Positions 34,177 to 42,468 of a stretch of DNA of 64,000 bases are shown here, piece by piece. The translations under genes were made by a program, and so were the position numbers. Within the stretch, counting starts at the first letter, position 1. Each line of letters begins with the position of its first letter. Below the pieces are notes generated by a model. It did no database searches. It was given only the letters and a program-made list of their open reading frames with translations, and was not told where the DNA came from. This DNA comes from Streptomyces sp. NBC_01262 (GTDB lineage: Bacteria; Actinomycetota; Actinomycetes; Streptomycetales; Streptomycetaceae), in contig NZ_CP108462.1 of NCBI RefSeq assembly GCF_036226365.1, positions 496,001-560,000 on the forward strand. Direction: 5' to 3'.

Positions 34177-35922
34177 TCAACCGGCGGAGGAGGGTGTTTG
34201 TTCCAGGCAGGCCGGTGGCAGGTGGAACCAGCGCATGCGCTCGAAGTCGGCGGGCAGTGCGGTCGGGCCGTCGTCGAGGCGGTCGGGGCGGGCCGCCAGC
34301 AGGCGGTGGGCCTCGGCGAGTTGGGCGGCCAGGGTGTTTTCGCCGGCGCGGGTGTGATGGTCCGCGATGGTGAGCCGTCCGTCGGGGGTGTATCGCAGGG
34401 CGGTCAGGCTCAATGGGGGTTGGGCGGGGGCGTGGCGGTGGTGCCATCCGCCGGAGTGGGGGTCGAAGCGGTAGTCGGTGAAGAGCCGGTGGCCGTGGGT
34501 GGCGAGCAGGTCGACAGCGTCGGTGAGGTAGTCGCGGACGGTGTCGGTGATGAAGTAGTTGAAGTTGATGCGGATCCAGCCGGGTTTGATGCCGTCGCAG
34601 CCGAGGGCGACTTCGTCGCGCAGGGCGTGGGAGGTGGCGGTGTCGATGGCGAGCAGGCGGTGGCCGTACGGCCCGGCGCAGGAGCAGCCGCCGCGTGCCT
34701 GGATGCCGAACAGGTCGTTCAGCAGTGCCACGACGTAGTTGTGGTGCAGGTAGCGGTCGCCATGGCGGATCCGGAAGGAGACGATGGACAGCCGCCGGGC
34801 TTCGTGGTTGCCCAGGATCTCGATGGCGGGGTTGCGGTCCCAGCGGTGCAGGGCGTGCCGCCAGTGGCGTTCCTCGCTTGCCTGGATGAGGTCGGTGCCG
34901 ACGGCCTGTTTGAGGCCGACGACGAGTCCGGCGCGGATGGACTCGACGATGGCCGGGGTGCCGCCCTCCTCGCGGGCGACCGGGTCGTCGAGGTAGCGGT
35001 GGCCGAGGGGGTCCACGAAAGCGACGGTGCCGCCGCCAGGGGCGGTGGGCACGCGGTTGCGGACGAGTTCGCGCCGTACGACCAGGACGCCGGGGGTCTG
35101 CGGGCCGCCGGGAAACTTGTGCGGGGACAGGAAGATCGCGTCCTTGTGGTCACCGGCGCCGGGGGCGCTCTCGGCGACGCGGATGGGAACGTACGGGGCG
35201 GCGGCCGCGTAGTCCCAGAAGGACAGGGCGCCGTGGGCGTGCAGCAGGCAGGCGATGCGGTCGGTGTCGGTCAGGATGCCGGTGACGTTTGAGGCGGCCG
35301 AGAAGCTGCCGATGCGCAGCGGCCGGTCGGCGTACCGGCGCAACTGCTGCTCGAGCTGGTCCAGGTCGATGTGGCCGTCGGAGTCGGCGTCGATGACCAC
35401 GACGTCGGCGATCGACTCCCGCCAGGGAAGCTCGTTGGAGTGGTGCTCGTACGGGCCGACGAAGACCACCGGCCTTCCCCGAGCTCTCAACTCCGTTCGA
35501 GCAGGGGAGACCCCCATGCCGGGCGGCGGGACGGTGGCCGGCCGCCGCAGCTCCAGGATGCCGACCAGCTTGTTGACCGCCGCGGTGGCTCCGGATCCGC
35601 AGAAGATGACCAGGTCGCCGTCGGTGCCGCCGACGGCGTCGCGGATGATGCGGCGGGCGTCCTCGCGCAGCCGGGTGGTCTGCAGGCCGGTGCTGGAGCT
35701 CTCGGTGTGGGTGTTCGCGTAGCGCGGCAGCACGTGGTCGCGGATGAAATCCTCGATGAAGTCCAGCGACCGCCCCGAGGCGGTGTAGTCGGCGTAGACC
35801 ACGCGCCGGGGCCCGTAGGGGCCGTCCATGACCTCGTCGTCGCCGATGATCCCCTGGCGGATGCGCTTCAGGAGGGGGGATGTGGGCGGCGCGGTGGTCG
35901 CGGAGGGGGCGGGCACGATCAT
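34177..35922 (-). CDS. Class V aminotransferase / cysteine-desulfurase-like PLP protein
   Basis: 581 residues, longer than ordinary cysteine desulfurases (about 400). VVYADYTASGRSLDFIEDFI and ANTHTESSSTGLQTT are the substrate-pocket start, IFCGSGATAAVNKLVGI the PLP-phosphate loop, WDYAAAAPYVPI carries the Asp, and FLSPHKFPGGPQTPGVL the Schiff-base lysine. ARGGCSCAGPYGHRLL supplies a cysteine-bearing loop as in desulfurases. About 100 extra C-terminal residues are of unknown role. Its start overlaps the OsmC stop (ATGA). It may release sulfane sulfur from a thiol substrate; the substrate is unknown. Confidence 0.82.
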   Translation of the reverse strand: MIVPAPSATTAPPTSPLLKRIRQGIIGDDEVMDGPYGPRRVVYADYTASGRSLDFIEDFIRDHVLPRYANTHTESSSTGLQTTRLREDARRIIRDAVGGTDGDLVIFCGSGATAAVNKLVGILELRRPATVPPPGMGVSPARTELRARGRPVVFVGPYEHHSNELPWRESIADVVVIDADSDGHIDLDQLEQQLRRYADRPLRIGSFSAASNVTGILTDTDRIACLLHAHGALSFWDYAAAAPYVPIRVAESAPGAGDHKDAIFLSPHKFPGGPQTPGVLVVRRELVRNRVPTAPGGGTVAFVDPLGHRYLDDPVAREEGGTPAIVESIRAGLVVGLKQAVGTDLIQASEERHWRHALHRWDRNPAIEILGNHEARRLSIVSFRIRHGDRYLHHNYVVALLNDLFGIQARGGCSCAGPYGHRLLAIDTATSHALRDEVALGCDGIKPGWIRINFNYFITDTVRDYLTDAVDLLATHGHRLFTDYRFDPHSGGWHHRHAPAQPPLSLTALRYTPDGRLTIADHHTRAGENTLAAQLAEAHRLLAARPDRLDDGPTALPADFERMRWFHLPPACLEQTPSSAG

Positions 35923-36368
35923 GGCTCCAGCTCGATGCCGATCTCGGGCGGCTGGTGGAGGGTGTTGTGGACGGTGCAGTGCGAGGCGACGGCGAGCATC
36001 GCCGCGCGGCGCTGCTCGGGCAGTCCGGGGGGCGGCGTGACGGCGACGCGGATCGCGGCGACCCGGGCGGGGCGGTCGGTGGCCATGGCGAATTCGGCGC
36101 GCACCCGCAGCCCGGTCCGGTCCAGCCCGTGGCGGGTGAGGTAGCGGCCGGCGTAGAAGGCGACGCAGGTGGCCAGCGAGGCGGCGAACAACTCGGTCGG
36201 GGTGGGCGCGGTGTCATCACCGCCGGCCTCGGACGGCTGGTCGACCAGCAGCCGGTGACCGCGTACGTAGGCGGTGTACGCCTCCCCTGCGACGTAGCCG
36301 ACGTCGATCCGGTTCCGGACCTGGTCCGGCGGTTCGGGGGTGACGGCTCCCGGTGTGGTCTGGGCCAT
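35919..36368 (-). CDS. OsmC-family protein
   Basis: 149 residues. PTPTELFAASLATCVAFYAG holds the first redox cysteine and AMLAVASHCTVHNTL the second, as in OsmC/Ohr thiol peroxidases. YVRGHRLLVDQPSEAGGDDT is the family N-terminal sheet. Such proteins reduce organic hydroperoxides and some act on persulfides. GAGGAG sits too close to the ATG at 36374 and 8 nt from the ATG at 36368, which is therefore preferred. It is the first gene of the operon with the class V aminotransferase, behind the operator at 36499. Confidence 0.85.
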   Translation of the reverse strand: MAQTTPGAVTPEPPDQVRNRIDVGYVAGEAYTAYVRGHRLLVDQPSEAGGDDTAPTPTELFAASLATCVAFYAGRYLTRHGLDRTGLRVRAEFAMATDRPARVAAIRVAVTPPPGLPEQRRAAMLAVASHCTVHNTLHQPPEIGIELEP

Positions 36369-36498
36369 GGCCATATCTCCTCACGTGCGCCGGTGCGTGC
36401 TGCTGCGATCCAGTTCAGCGCGGCCGGGCCTGCCCCGGGAGGTGCCGGTGGTACCGCAGGAAGGTCCGTTCGGCCCTGGGGCGGCCGCTGCATCGATT

Positions 36499-36514
36499 AT
36501 ACCCTCCCGGGTAT
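36499..36514. promoter_or_regulatory. CstR/CsoR-type operator between OsmC and peroxiredoxin genes
   Basis: ATACCC-TCCC-GGGTAT, with perfect 6-bp arms, lies between the divergent osmC and peroxiredoxin genes and could serve both. Confidence 0.72.
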
Positions 36515-36616
36515 TACGTGCCTGGTGAGCAGGCGCGCCTGCGGGGCTTCCCGGTGGCTGCCGTCGTGGCCGCGTCCAGGGTGCGCCCGCCCACGTACGA
36601 GGGAGCTTGTGACCCC

Positions 36617-37312
36617 ATGACCACTTCCGAACAGCCGACCCCGACGCAGGCCGGCCCGTCGGCCGATGCCCACGCACGTTTGCCGCTGATTGGCGACAGG
36701 GCGCCGTACTTCGAGTCCGAGAGCACCCACGGACCGGTCCGGCTGACCGACTACGCCGGACGGTGGCTGGTGCTGTTCAGCCACCCCGCCGACTTCACCC
36801 CTGTCTGCACCACCGAATTCATCGCCTTCACCGACCTCGCCGACGAGTTCACCGCCCGCGGCGTCGCACTGCTGGGCAACTCGGTCGACTCCGTCCACAG
36901 CCATCTCGCCTGGACCCGGTCCATCGAGGAGAAGCTCGGCGTACGCATCCCGTTCCCGATCATCGCCGACCTCGACACCCGGGTCTCGCGCGCGTACGGC
37001 ATGCTCCACCCGAACACCTCGGGCACCGCCGCCGTGCGGGCGGTGTTCGTCATCGACCCGGAGCAGACCGTGCGGGCCGTCCTGTACTACCCCATGAACG
37101 CCGGCCGGATGATCCCGGAGATCCTCCGGCTCATCGACGCCCTGCAGACCTCCGACCGCGACGGCGTCGCCTGCCCCGCCAACTGGCACCCCGGCGAGGA
37201 CGTCGTCCTCAGCGCCCCGAGGACCCAGGCCGAACTCGACGCCCGCCTCGCCGACGACACCGTCAAACTCGCCGACTGGTACCTCGCGACCAAGCCCGGC
37301 ACCACGGAGTGA
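36617..37312 (+). CDS. Peroxiredoxin (Prx6/1-Cys type)
   Basis: 231 residues. FSHPADFTPVCTTEFIAF contains the peroxidatic Cys (PVCTTE). The length, SVDSVHSHLAW and the C-terminal GVACPANWHPGEDV segment place it with Prx6-type enzymes. It reduces peroxides and can handle hydropersulfides. The ATG at 36617 has GAGGGAGC upstream. It lies 100 bp downstream of a CstR-type operator and ends at a strong hairpin. Confidence 0.9.
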   Translation: MTTSEQPTPTQAGPSADAHARLPLIGDRAPYFESESTHGPVRLTDYAGRWLVLFSHPADFTPVCTTEFIAFTDLADEFTARGVALLGNSVDSVHSHLAWTRSIEEKLGVRIPFPIIADLDTRVSRAYGMLHPNTSGTAAVRAVFVIDPEQTVRAVLYYPMNAGRMIPEILRLIDALQTSDRDGVACPANWHPGEDVVLSAPRTQAELDARLADDTVKLADWYLATKPGTTE

Positions 37313-37344
37313 TCCCTCCCCAACGCCGGCCGCACTGCGGGCCC

Positions 37345-37384
37345 GGCTGTGCCCGGACCGCTCGGCAGTGGTCCGGGCACAGCC
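37345..37384 (+). terminator. Terminator of the peroxiredoxin gene
   Basis: GGCTGTGCCCGGACC (37345-37359) is perfectly inverted at 37370-37384 with a 10-nt loop, a 15-bp GC-rich stem 32 bp after the stop. It isolates the next operon. Confidence 0.75.
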
Positions 37385-37414
37385 GCGCCGCGGCGGCGCG
37401 AACGCCGGTCGGAT

Positions 37415-37430
37415 ATACCCCTACGGGTAC
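37415..37430. promoter_or_regulatory. CstR/CsoR-type operator, SQR fragment-TusE-DsrE2 operon
   Basis: ATACCC-CTAC-GGGTAC has one arm mismatch. It lies 57 bp upstream of the truncated SQR gene and is the only such site before the tusE and dsrE2 genes. Confidence 0.62.
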
Positions 37431-37487
37431 GGGGTGAGGGACCTTCGGCCCCTGATTCCGCAGCGCCGACCCGCCGACAGTGGGGGC

Positions 37488-37667
37488 ATGGACACGCGCA
37501 TCGTCATCCTGGGAAGCGGCACGGCAGGCACGCTGACGGCCAATCGGCTGCGACGGCAGTACGACGAGAGCGAATACCGGATCATCGTGGTCGACCAGAA
37601 CGACGACCACGTCTACCAACCCGGGCTGCTCTTCGTCCCCTTCGGGCTCGCCCAGCCGCACGCCTGA
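37488..37667 (+). pseudogene. Truncated sulfide:quinone oxidoreductase-like gene
   Basis: 59 codons: MDTRIVILGSGTAGTLTANR, LRRQYDESEYRIIVVDQNDD, HVYQPGLLFVPFGLAQP, then a stop. This is the FAD-binding start of SQR-like flavoproteins, which normally run to about 390-430 residues. The rest is missing, and the tusE gene begins 12 bp later. A clean internal deletion that kept the promoter and start would explain the arrangement. It is not an active enzyme; the intact paralogue is at 47920-49137. Confidence 0.75.
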
Positions 37668-37679
37668 AAGGGACCCGCC

Positions 37680-37997
37680 ATGACCACCGCCACATACGAC
37701 ACCACACCCGTCACGGTCAACGACGAGGGCTTCTTCGAGGACCCCGGCCAGTGGACCCCGGCCATGGCCCCGCAGATCGCCAGGGAGCAGGGCATCGACG
37801 AACTGACCGACCAGCACTGGCAGGTCATCGATTTCATGCGGGCCCAATACGCCGAGAAGGGCACCGGCCCCACCGTCCGCGTCCTGGGCAAGGCCTCCGG
37901 CGTGACCATCAAGGAGCTCTACCAGCTCTTCCCCAAGGGCCCGGCCAAGATCGCCGCGAAGATCGCCGGAATCCCCAAGCCCCGCGGCTGCATCTGA
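37680..37997 (+). CDS. TusE/DsrC-family sulfur carrier
   Basis: 105 residues, the family length. VTVNDEGFFEDPGQWTPAMA, ELTDQHWQVIDFMRAQY and GKASGVTIKELYQLFPKGPA are conserved DsrC/TusE blocks. The mobile C-terminal arm ends PKPRGCI with the persulfide-carrying Cys104. The second DsrC cysteine, 11 residues upstream, is replaced by Ala93, as in TusE rather than DsrAB-linked DsrC. AAAGGGA lies upstream of the ATG. With no DsrAB or TusBCD in view, it probably relays sulfane sulfur with the adjacent DsrE2. Confidence 0.85.
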   Translation: MTTATYDTTPVTVNDEGFFEDPGQWTPAMAPQIAREQGIDELTDQHWQVIDFMRAQYAEKGTGPTVRVLGKASGVTIKELYQLFPKGPAKIAAKIAGIPKPRGCI

Positions 37998-38042
37998 CCC
38001 CCGCCCCCTCACCCACACCCCGACCGAAAGGACGGTCCCGCC

Positions 38043-38522
38043 ATGCCCGGAGCCGGCACCAGCACGATCGAGAAGGTCTCGATCATCGTCTCCAAAGGAT
38101 CCCTCGACGGCATCTACCCCGCCCTCATCATGGCCAACGGCGCCCGCGCCGAAGGCATCGAAGCCGACCTGTTCTTCACCTTCTTCGGCCTCGACGCCAT
38201 CACCACGAAGCACTGGGAACACATCAAGCTCGCCACCGTCGGCAACCCCGGCCTGCACCTGCCCACCCTCCTCGGCGCCCTCCCCGGAGCCCCCGAGGCC
38301 ATGACGCGCTACATGGCAGGCAAGATGGCCAAGCTCGACATCCCGCCCATCCCCGAGTTCATCGAGATGATCGCCGACACCGGCGCCGGGATCTACGCCT
38401 GCAAGGCCTCCGTCGACCTCTTCGAACTGACCAAGAACGACCTCATCGACCAGGTCCAGGGCATCATCACCGTCGGCGAGTTCTACGAACACGCAGCCAG
38501 CGGCCAGATCATCTACACATGA
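38043..38522 (+). CDS. DsrE2-family (DsrE/DsrF/DrsH-like) sulfurtransferase
   Basis: 159 residues. EKVSIIVSKGSLDGIYPALI, ANGARAEGIEADLFFTFFGL, DAITTK and YMAGKMAKLDIPPIPEFIEM are the DsrE2 signature, and GAGIYACKASVDLFEL carries the single active Cys120. DsrE2 proteins move sulfane sulfur between carriers such as TusA and DsrC. One hydrophobic surface segment could be membrane-associated. AAAGGACGG precedes the ATG, and the gene is 45 bp after tusE in the same operon. Confidence 0.85.
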   Translation: MPGAGTSTIEKVSIIVSKGSLDGIYPALIMANGARAEGIEADLFFTFFGLDAITTKHWEHIKLATVGNPGLHLPTLLGALPGAPEAMTRYMAGKMAKLDIPPIPEFIEMIADTGAGIYACKASVDLFELTKNDLIDQVQGIITVGEFYEHAASGQIIYT

Positions 38523-38728
38523 ACAGCCCCGCCCCTGAACTGCCCCCTGAGGGTCACTGCCGCAGGCGGTCGCGGACCGGTTGAACAGCGAGTCCGGCAC
38601 GTTGTCCGTCGGACGTGGGCCCGGTGAATGCCATGCAGTGAGGCCGGTCCGGCGGGAGGGCCGCGGAGCTTCTCGGTTACGCCGGCAACCTGCTTCCCAT
38701 GGCGTGACGCCCCGGGGAAGGGCAACGG

Positions 38729-39031
38729 TCAGGCGGGTGGAAGGCCGGAAGAAGTGGGGGGAAGCGCGTCTGCCGCTTCGCGCATGTCGCGCTCGGCAAG
38801 GAATGCCTGCGCGAGGAGCCGCCGAGCCAGTTCGCGGGCCTCGTGTGAGGTGAGCGCCGCCCACGCTCCCGGCACCCCGCCGCAGTCCGGACCCAGGTCC
38901 AGGGTGACCCGGCTGAACGGCTGGCCCGTGGTGACCAGTCGCAGGTACTTCACCGCTATCGGCCGACCGCAGGAGGTCACCAACTGTGCCTCGGCGGCCG
39001 GTTGCGGCGCTCCTGACTCTGACTTCGCCAT
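38729..39031 (-). CDS. Conserved small protein of the sulfur island, unknown function
   Basis: 100 residues starting MAKSESGAPQPAAEAQLVTS. It holds two cysteines (VTSCGRPI and LGPDCGGV), an AWAALTSHEARELARRLLAQ helix and a disordered acidic tail. I do not recognise the family. The ATG at 39031 lies 21 bp downstream of the operator at 39052, with three such sites in front of it, which argues strongly that it is a real and tightly controlled gene. The two Cys could bind sulfur or metal. Confidence 0.6.
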   Translation of the reverse strand: MAKSESGAPQPAAEAQLVTSCGRPIAVKYLRLVTTGQPFSRVTLDLGPDCGGVPGAWAALTSHEARELARRLLAQAFLAERDMREAADALPPTSSGLPPA

Positions 39032-39051
39032 TGCTTCCACACCCTTCCAGA

Positions 39052-39067
39052 ATGCCCCGTGGGGTAT
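39052..39067. promoter_or_regulatory. CstR/CsoR-type operator, site a of three
   Basis: ATGCCC-CGTG-GGGTAT (one arm mismatch) lies 21 bp upstream of the 100-residue gene. Its centre is 56 bp from that of site b. Confidence 0.68.
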
Positions 39068-39107
39068 CAGATGGAGCACCGTCCAGGCCCGGTTCATTCC
39101 CCATGGA

Positions 39108-39123
39108 ATGCCCCTGGGGGTAT
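39108..39123. promoter_or_regulatory. CstR/CsoR-type operator, site b of three
   Basis: ATGCCC-CTGG-GGGTAT has one mismatch. It overlaps another 6-4-6 dyad, CATTCC-CCAT-GGAATG at 39095-39110. Confidence 0.68.
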
Positions 39124-39140
39124 CTCGTGTACGCTGATCA

Positions 39141-39156
39141 ATACCCCATGGGGTAT
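39141..39156. promoter_or_regulatory. CstR/CsoR-type operator, site c of three
   Basis: ATACCC-CATG-GGGTAT is perfect and fully self-complementary. It lies between the divergent 100-residue gene and the rhodanese-TauE operon and is the closest match to the consensus in the island. Confidence 0.75.
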
Positions 39157-39403
39157 CCGGCCGCATGGGAGTGATGAGGCGGCGTCCTTGTGGAAAGTCC
39201 GGCGGCGGAGGGGCTGCTCAACCGCCGCCATCTCGCCGAGGGCTTCGGCGGCCGGTAGCGGTCGGCAGGAAGGCCGCCGCCGCGACCCCTTCGGCACCCC
39301 GCAGGACGCGGGACTGGACGTGGTCCGGGCCGGACAGCGGATGACGGGCCGGCGGTCGCCTGTGGACGAGTACGGGATCGAGCACCTGATGGAGAGGACC
39401 GAC

Positions 39404-39760
39404 ATGCTGTTCTTCCGCCGACGGACGGAACGGATATCCCCGGACGAGGCGGTCCGCCGCACCCAGGCCGGTGACGCGGTGCTGGTGGACGTACGCGAAC
39501 GCGTGGAGTGGAACGCCGGGCACGCCCCGCAGGCAGTCCATCTGCCGCTCTCGCGACTGATGGCCGGCGCCGAACTGCCCAAGGCCGCGGGCGGACGGCC
39601 GGTGGTGGCCGTGTGCCGGTCCGGCCACCGCTCCCGGCAGGCCGCCCGGCTGCTCGCGGCCAGGGGCCATGACGTGGTGGACGTCAAGGGCGGCATGACC
39701 GCCTGGGAGCGGGCCGGGCTGCCGGTCAGCGGACGCCGGACCCGGAGGCGCTCGGCGTGA
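39404..39760 (+). CDS. Single-domain rhodanese
   Basis: 118 residues. ISPDEAVRRTQAGDAVLVDV, EWNAGHAPQAVHLPLSRL, then the active-site loop VVAVCRSGHRSR with Cys71. It transfers sulfane sulfur to an acceptor such as thiol, cyanide or sulfite. GGAGAGG precedes the ATG at 39404; an in-frame ATG 15 bp earlier lies inside that purine tract. The stop overlaps the start of the TauE gene (GTGA), so sulfur transfer and export are translationally coupled. Confidence 0.88.
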   Translation: MLFFRRRTERISPDEAVRRTQAGDAVLVDVRERVEWNAGHAPQAVHLPLSRLMAGAELPKAAGGRPVVAVCRSGHRSRQAARLLAARGHDVVDVKGGMTAWERAGLPVSGRRTRRRSA

Positions 39761-40506
39761 CAGAGCTGATACTGGCGCTGATCGCCGGCGGGGCCGTCGG
39801 TCTGTCCCTCGGCGCGCTGGGCGGGGGCGGCAGTGTGCTTGCCGTCCCCGCCCTGATCTATCTGCTGCACATGGCGCCGTCGGAAGCGACCACGGCGTCA
39901 CTGCTGATTGTGGCCGCGACCTCGGTCACCGGCCTGCTGGCCCACGCCCGCGCCGGGAACGTCCGATGGAAAGCCGGGGCCGCTTTCGCCGTTGCGGGTC
40001 TTCCTCTGGCGGTCGTGGTCGGAGCGTTGTCGCACCGGCTGCCGCAGACTCTGCTGACCGTTGCCTTTGTTCTGCTGGCCGCCGCAGCCGCCTGGAGGAT
40101 GCTGCGCACCGGCGCCCCCGACCGGGGTGCCGGTCACACGGTGCGGCCGGGTCGCGCGGCACTCGCGGGGGCGGGTCTGGGCGGGGTGACCGGGCTGCTC
40201 GGCGTCGGCGGCGGATTCCTGGCCGTCCCCGCGCTGGTGACTGCGCTGGGCTTCGCCATGCCGCAGGCGGTCGCGACCAGCCTGCTGGTCATCGCCGCCA
40301 ACGCGCTGGCCGCGCTGGCCGCCCGGCTGCCCTCGTCCAGCGGGCTGGACTGGGCACTCGTCGGCCCCTTCCTGGGCGCGGCGGTGCTCGGCGCCTGGGA
40401 CGGCAAGCGCATCGCCGCCAAAGTCCCCGCCCACCGCCTCCAACGCGCCTTCGCGGCCCTGCTGCTCACAGTGGCGTTCTTCATGCTCGCCGACGCGCTC
40501 TGGTGA
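39757..40506 (+). CDS. TauE/SafE-family sulfite/sulfur-compound exporter
   Basis: 249 residues with about 8 hydrophobic segments. The inverted repeat of the family is visible in [20 protein letters not shown] near the start and [20 protein letters not shown] in the second half. Members export sulfite, sulfoacetate or other organosulfur anions. GTG start overlapping the rhodanese stop. Rhodanese-made or dioxygenase-made sulfite/thiosulfate is the likely cargo here; inference. Confidence 0.88.
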   Translation: MTELILALIAGGAVGLSLGALGGGGSVLAVPALIYLLHMAPSEATTASLLIVAATSVTGLLAHARAGNVRWKAGAAFAVAGLPLAVVVGALSHRLPQTLLTVAFVLLAAAAAWRMLRTGAPDRGAGHTVRPGRAALAGAGLGGVTGLLGVGGGFLAVPALVTALGFAMPQAVATSLLVIAANALAALAARLPSSSGLDWALVGPFLGAAVLGAWDGKRIAAKVPAHRLQRAFAALLLTVAFFMLADALW

Positions 40507-40664
40507 GCGGGAATCGGCGGTCCGTCATCTGGCGAGTGCCGGCAGCCGGACATGGTGTCCTCAACGGCCCACGGCGCGGCCGGTGGCAACCGCGAACGCG
40601 GGGCAACACCGGCGCGTCCGCCGTCCTCAACACGCGGGACAGCGGACGCGGATGCGCGTGCGAA

Positions 40665-41607
<943 letters not shown>

Positions 41608-41772
41608 CACCCGCTCCTCGCCGGTCTGTACGCCGTGTGTCCCGACCCTACGGTCTCAGCCCGCCCGTGGCCGAGCGAGAACCGGTGTGGCGCCGTTCGG
41701 AGCCCGACAGGCCTGCCGGGCGGGACTGTTCGGCCCTCGCGGTGGTGCGGCATGGGCGCGTACATCTGGGGG

Positions 41773-42468
41773 ATGCCTGCCACGGTGCTCGTCGTCGAGG
41801 ACGAGAAGGAGATCCGCGAACTGCTGCGCCGCTATATGGAGCGCGCCGGGTACGCGGTGCTGTCCACAGGGGCGGGAGCCGAGGCGATCCGGCTGCTCGG
41901 CGATCGTGCGGTCGACCTGGTGGTACTGGATCTGGGTCTGCCGGACGTGGACGGCACAGAGGTGCTGCGCGAAGCGCACGGCCAGGGCGGGATACCGGTG
42001 GTGGTGCTCACCGCGCGCAGCTCGGTGGACGACCGGATCCAGGGGCTGCGGCTGGGCGCGGACGACTATGTGACCAAGCCGTTCAGCCCGACCGAGGTCG
42101 TGCTGCGGGTCCAGGCGGTGCTGAACCGGGCCCGCAGCGGCTCCGGCGCCACCGCGCCGGTTGCCTCGTACGGCCGGGGCAGGCTGCGGATCGACGAGGC
42201 CCGGCACGAGGTGGTGCTGGACGGCGCGGCGGTGGAGCTGACACCCACCGAGTGGGGACTGCTGACCGTCCTCGCCTCGGTGCCGGGCCGGGTGTACTCC
42301 CGCTACGAACTGGTCAACCGGGTGCGCGGCTACGAGTTCGCGGGCTATGAGCGGACAGTCGACTCCCATGTGAAGAATCTGCGGCACAAGCTGGGAGCCG
42401 CGGGATCCGACCTCGTGGAGACCGTACTGGGGGTCGGTTACCGGCTGGGACTGAGTCGTGACGCCTGA
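41773..42468 (+). CDS. OmpR/PhoB-family response regulator
   Basis: 231 residues. The receiver domain reads TVLVVEDEKEIRELLRRYME with the phospho-Asp in LVVLDLGLPDVDG (about residue 53), Thr in VVLTARS and Lys in DDYVTKPFSP. The C-terminal winged helix reads LRIDEARHEVVLDGAAVELT, PTEWGLLTVLASVPGRVYSR, RTVDSHVKNLRHKLG. The start at 41773 fits the receiver fold; an in-frame ATG at 41752 is possible. It overlaps its kinase gene by 11 bp. Confidence 0.92.
   Translation: MPATVLVVEDEKEIRELLRRYMERAGYAVLSTGAGAEAIRLLGDRAVDLVVLDLGLPDVDGTEVLREAHGQGGIPVVVLTARSSVDDRIQGLRLGADDYVTKPFSPTEVVLRVQAVLNRARSGSGATAPVASYGRGRLRIDEARHEVVLDGAAVELTPTEWGLLTVLASVPGRVYSRYELVNRVRGYEFAGYERTVDSHVKNLRHKLGAAGSDLVETVLGVGYRLGLSRDA

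Noticed and set aside
37680..38522. Dissimilatory sulfite reductase (Dsr) locus
   Set aside because: Only DsrC-like and DsrE2-like genes are present; no dsrAB, dsrMKJOP or siroheme genes in the window, and the DsrC second cysteine is absent.
39095..39110. CATTCC-CCAT-GGAATG as a thirteenth operator
   Set aside because: It has the same 6-4-6 geometry but different arms and overlaps a better site at 39108; not counted.
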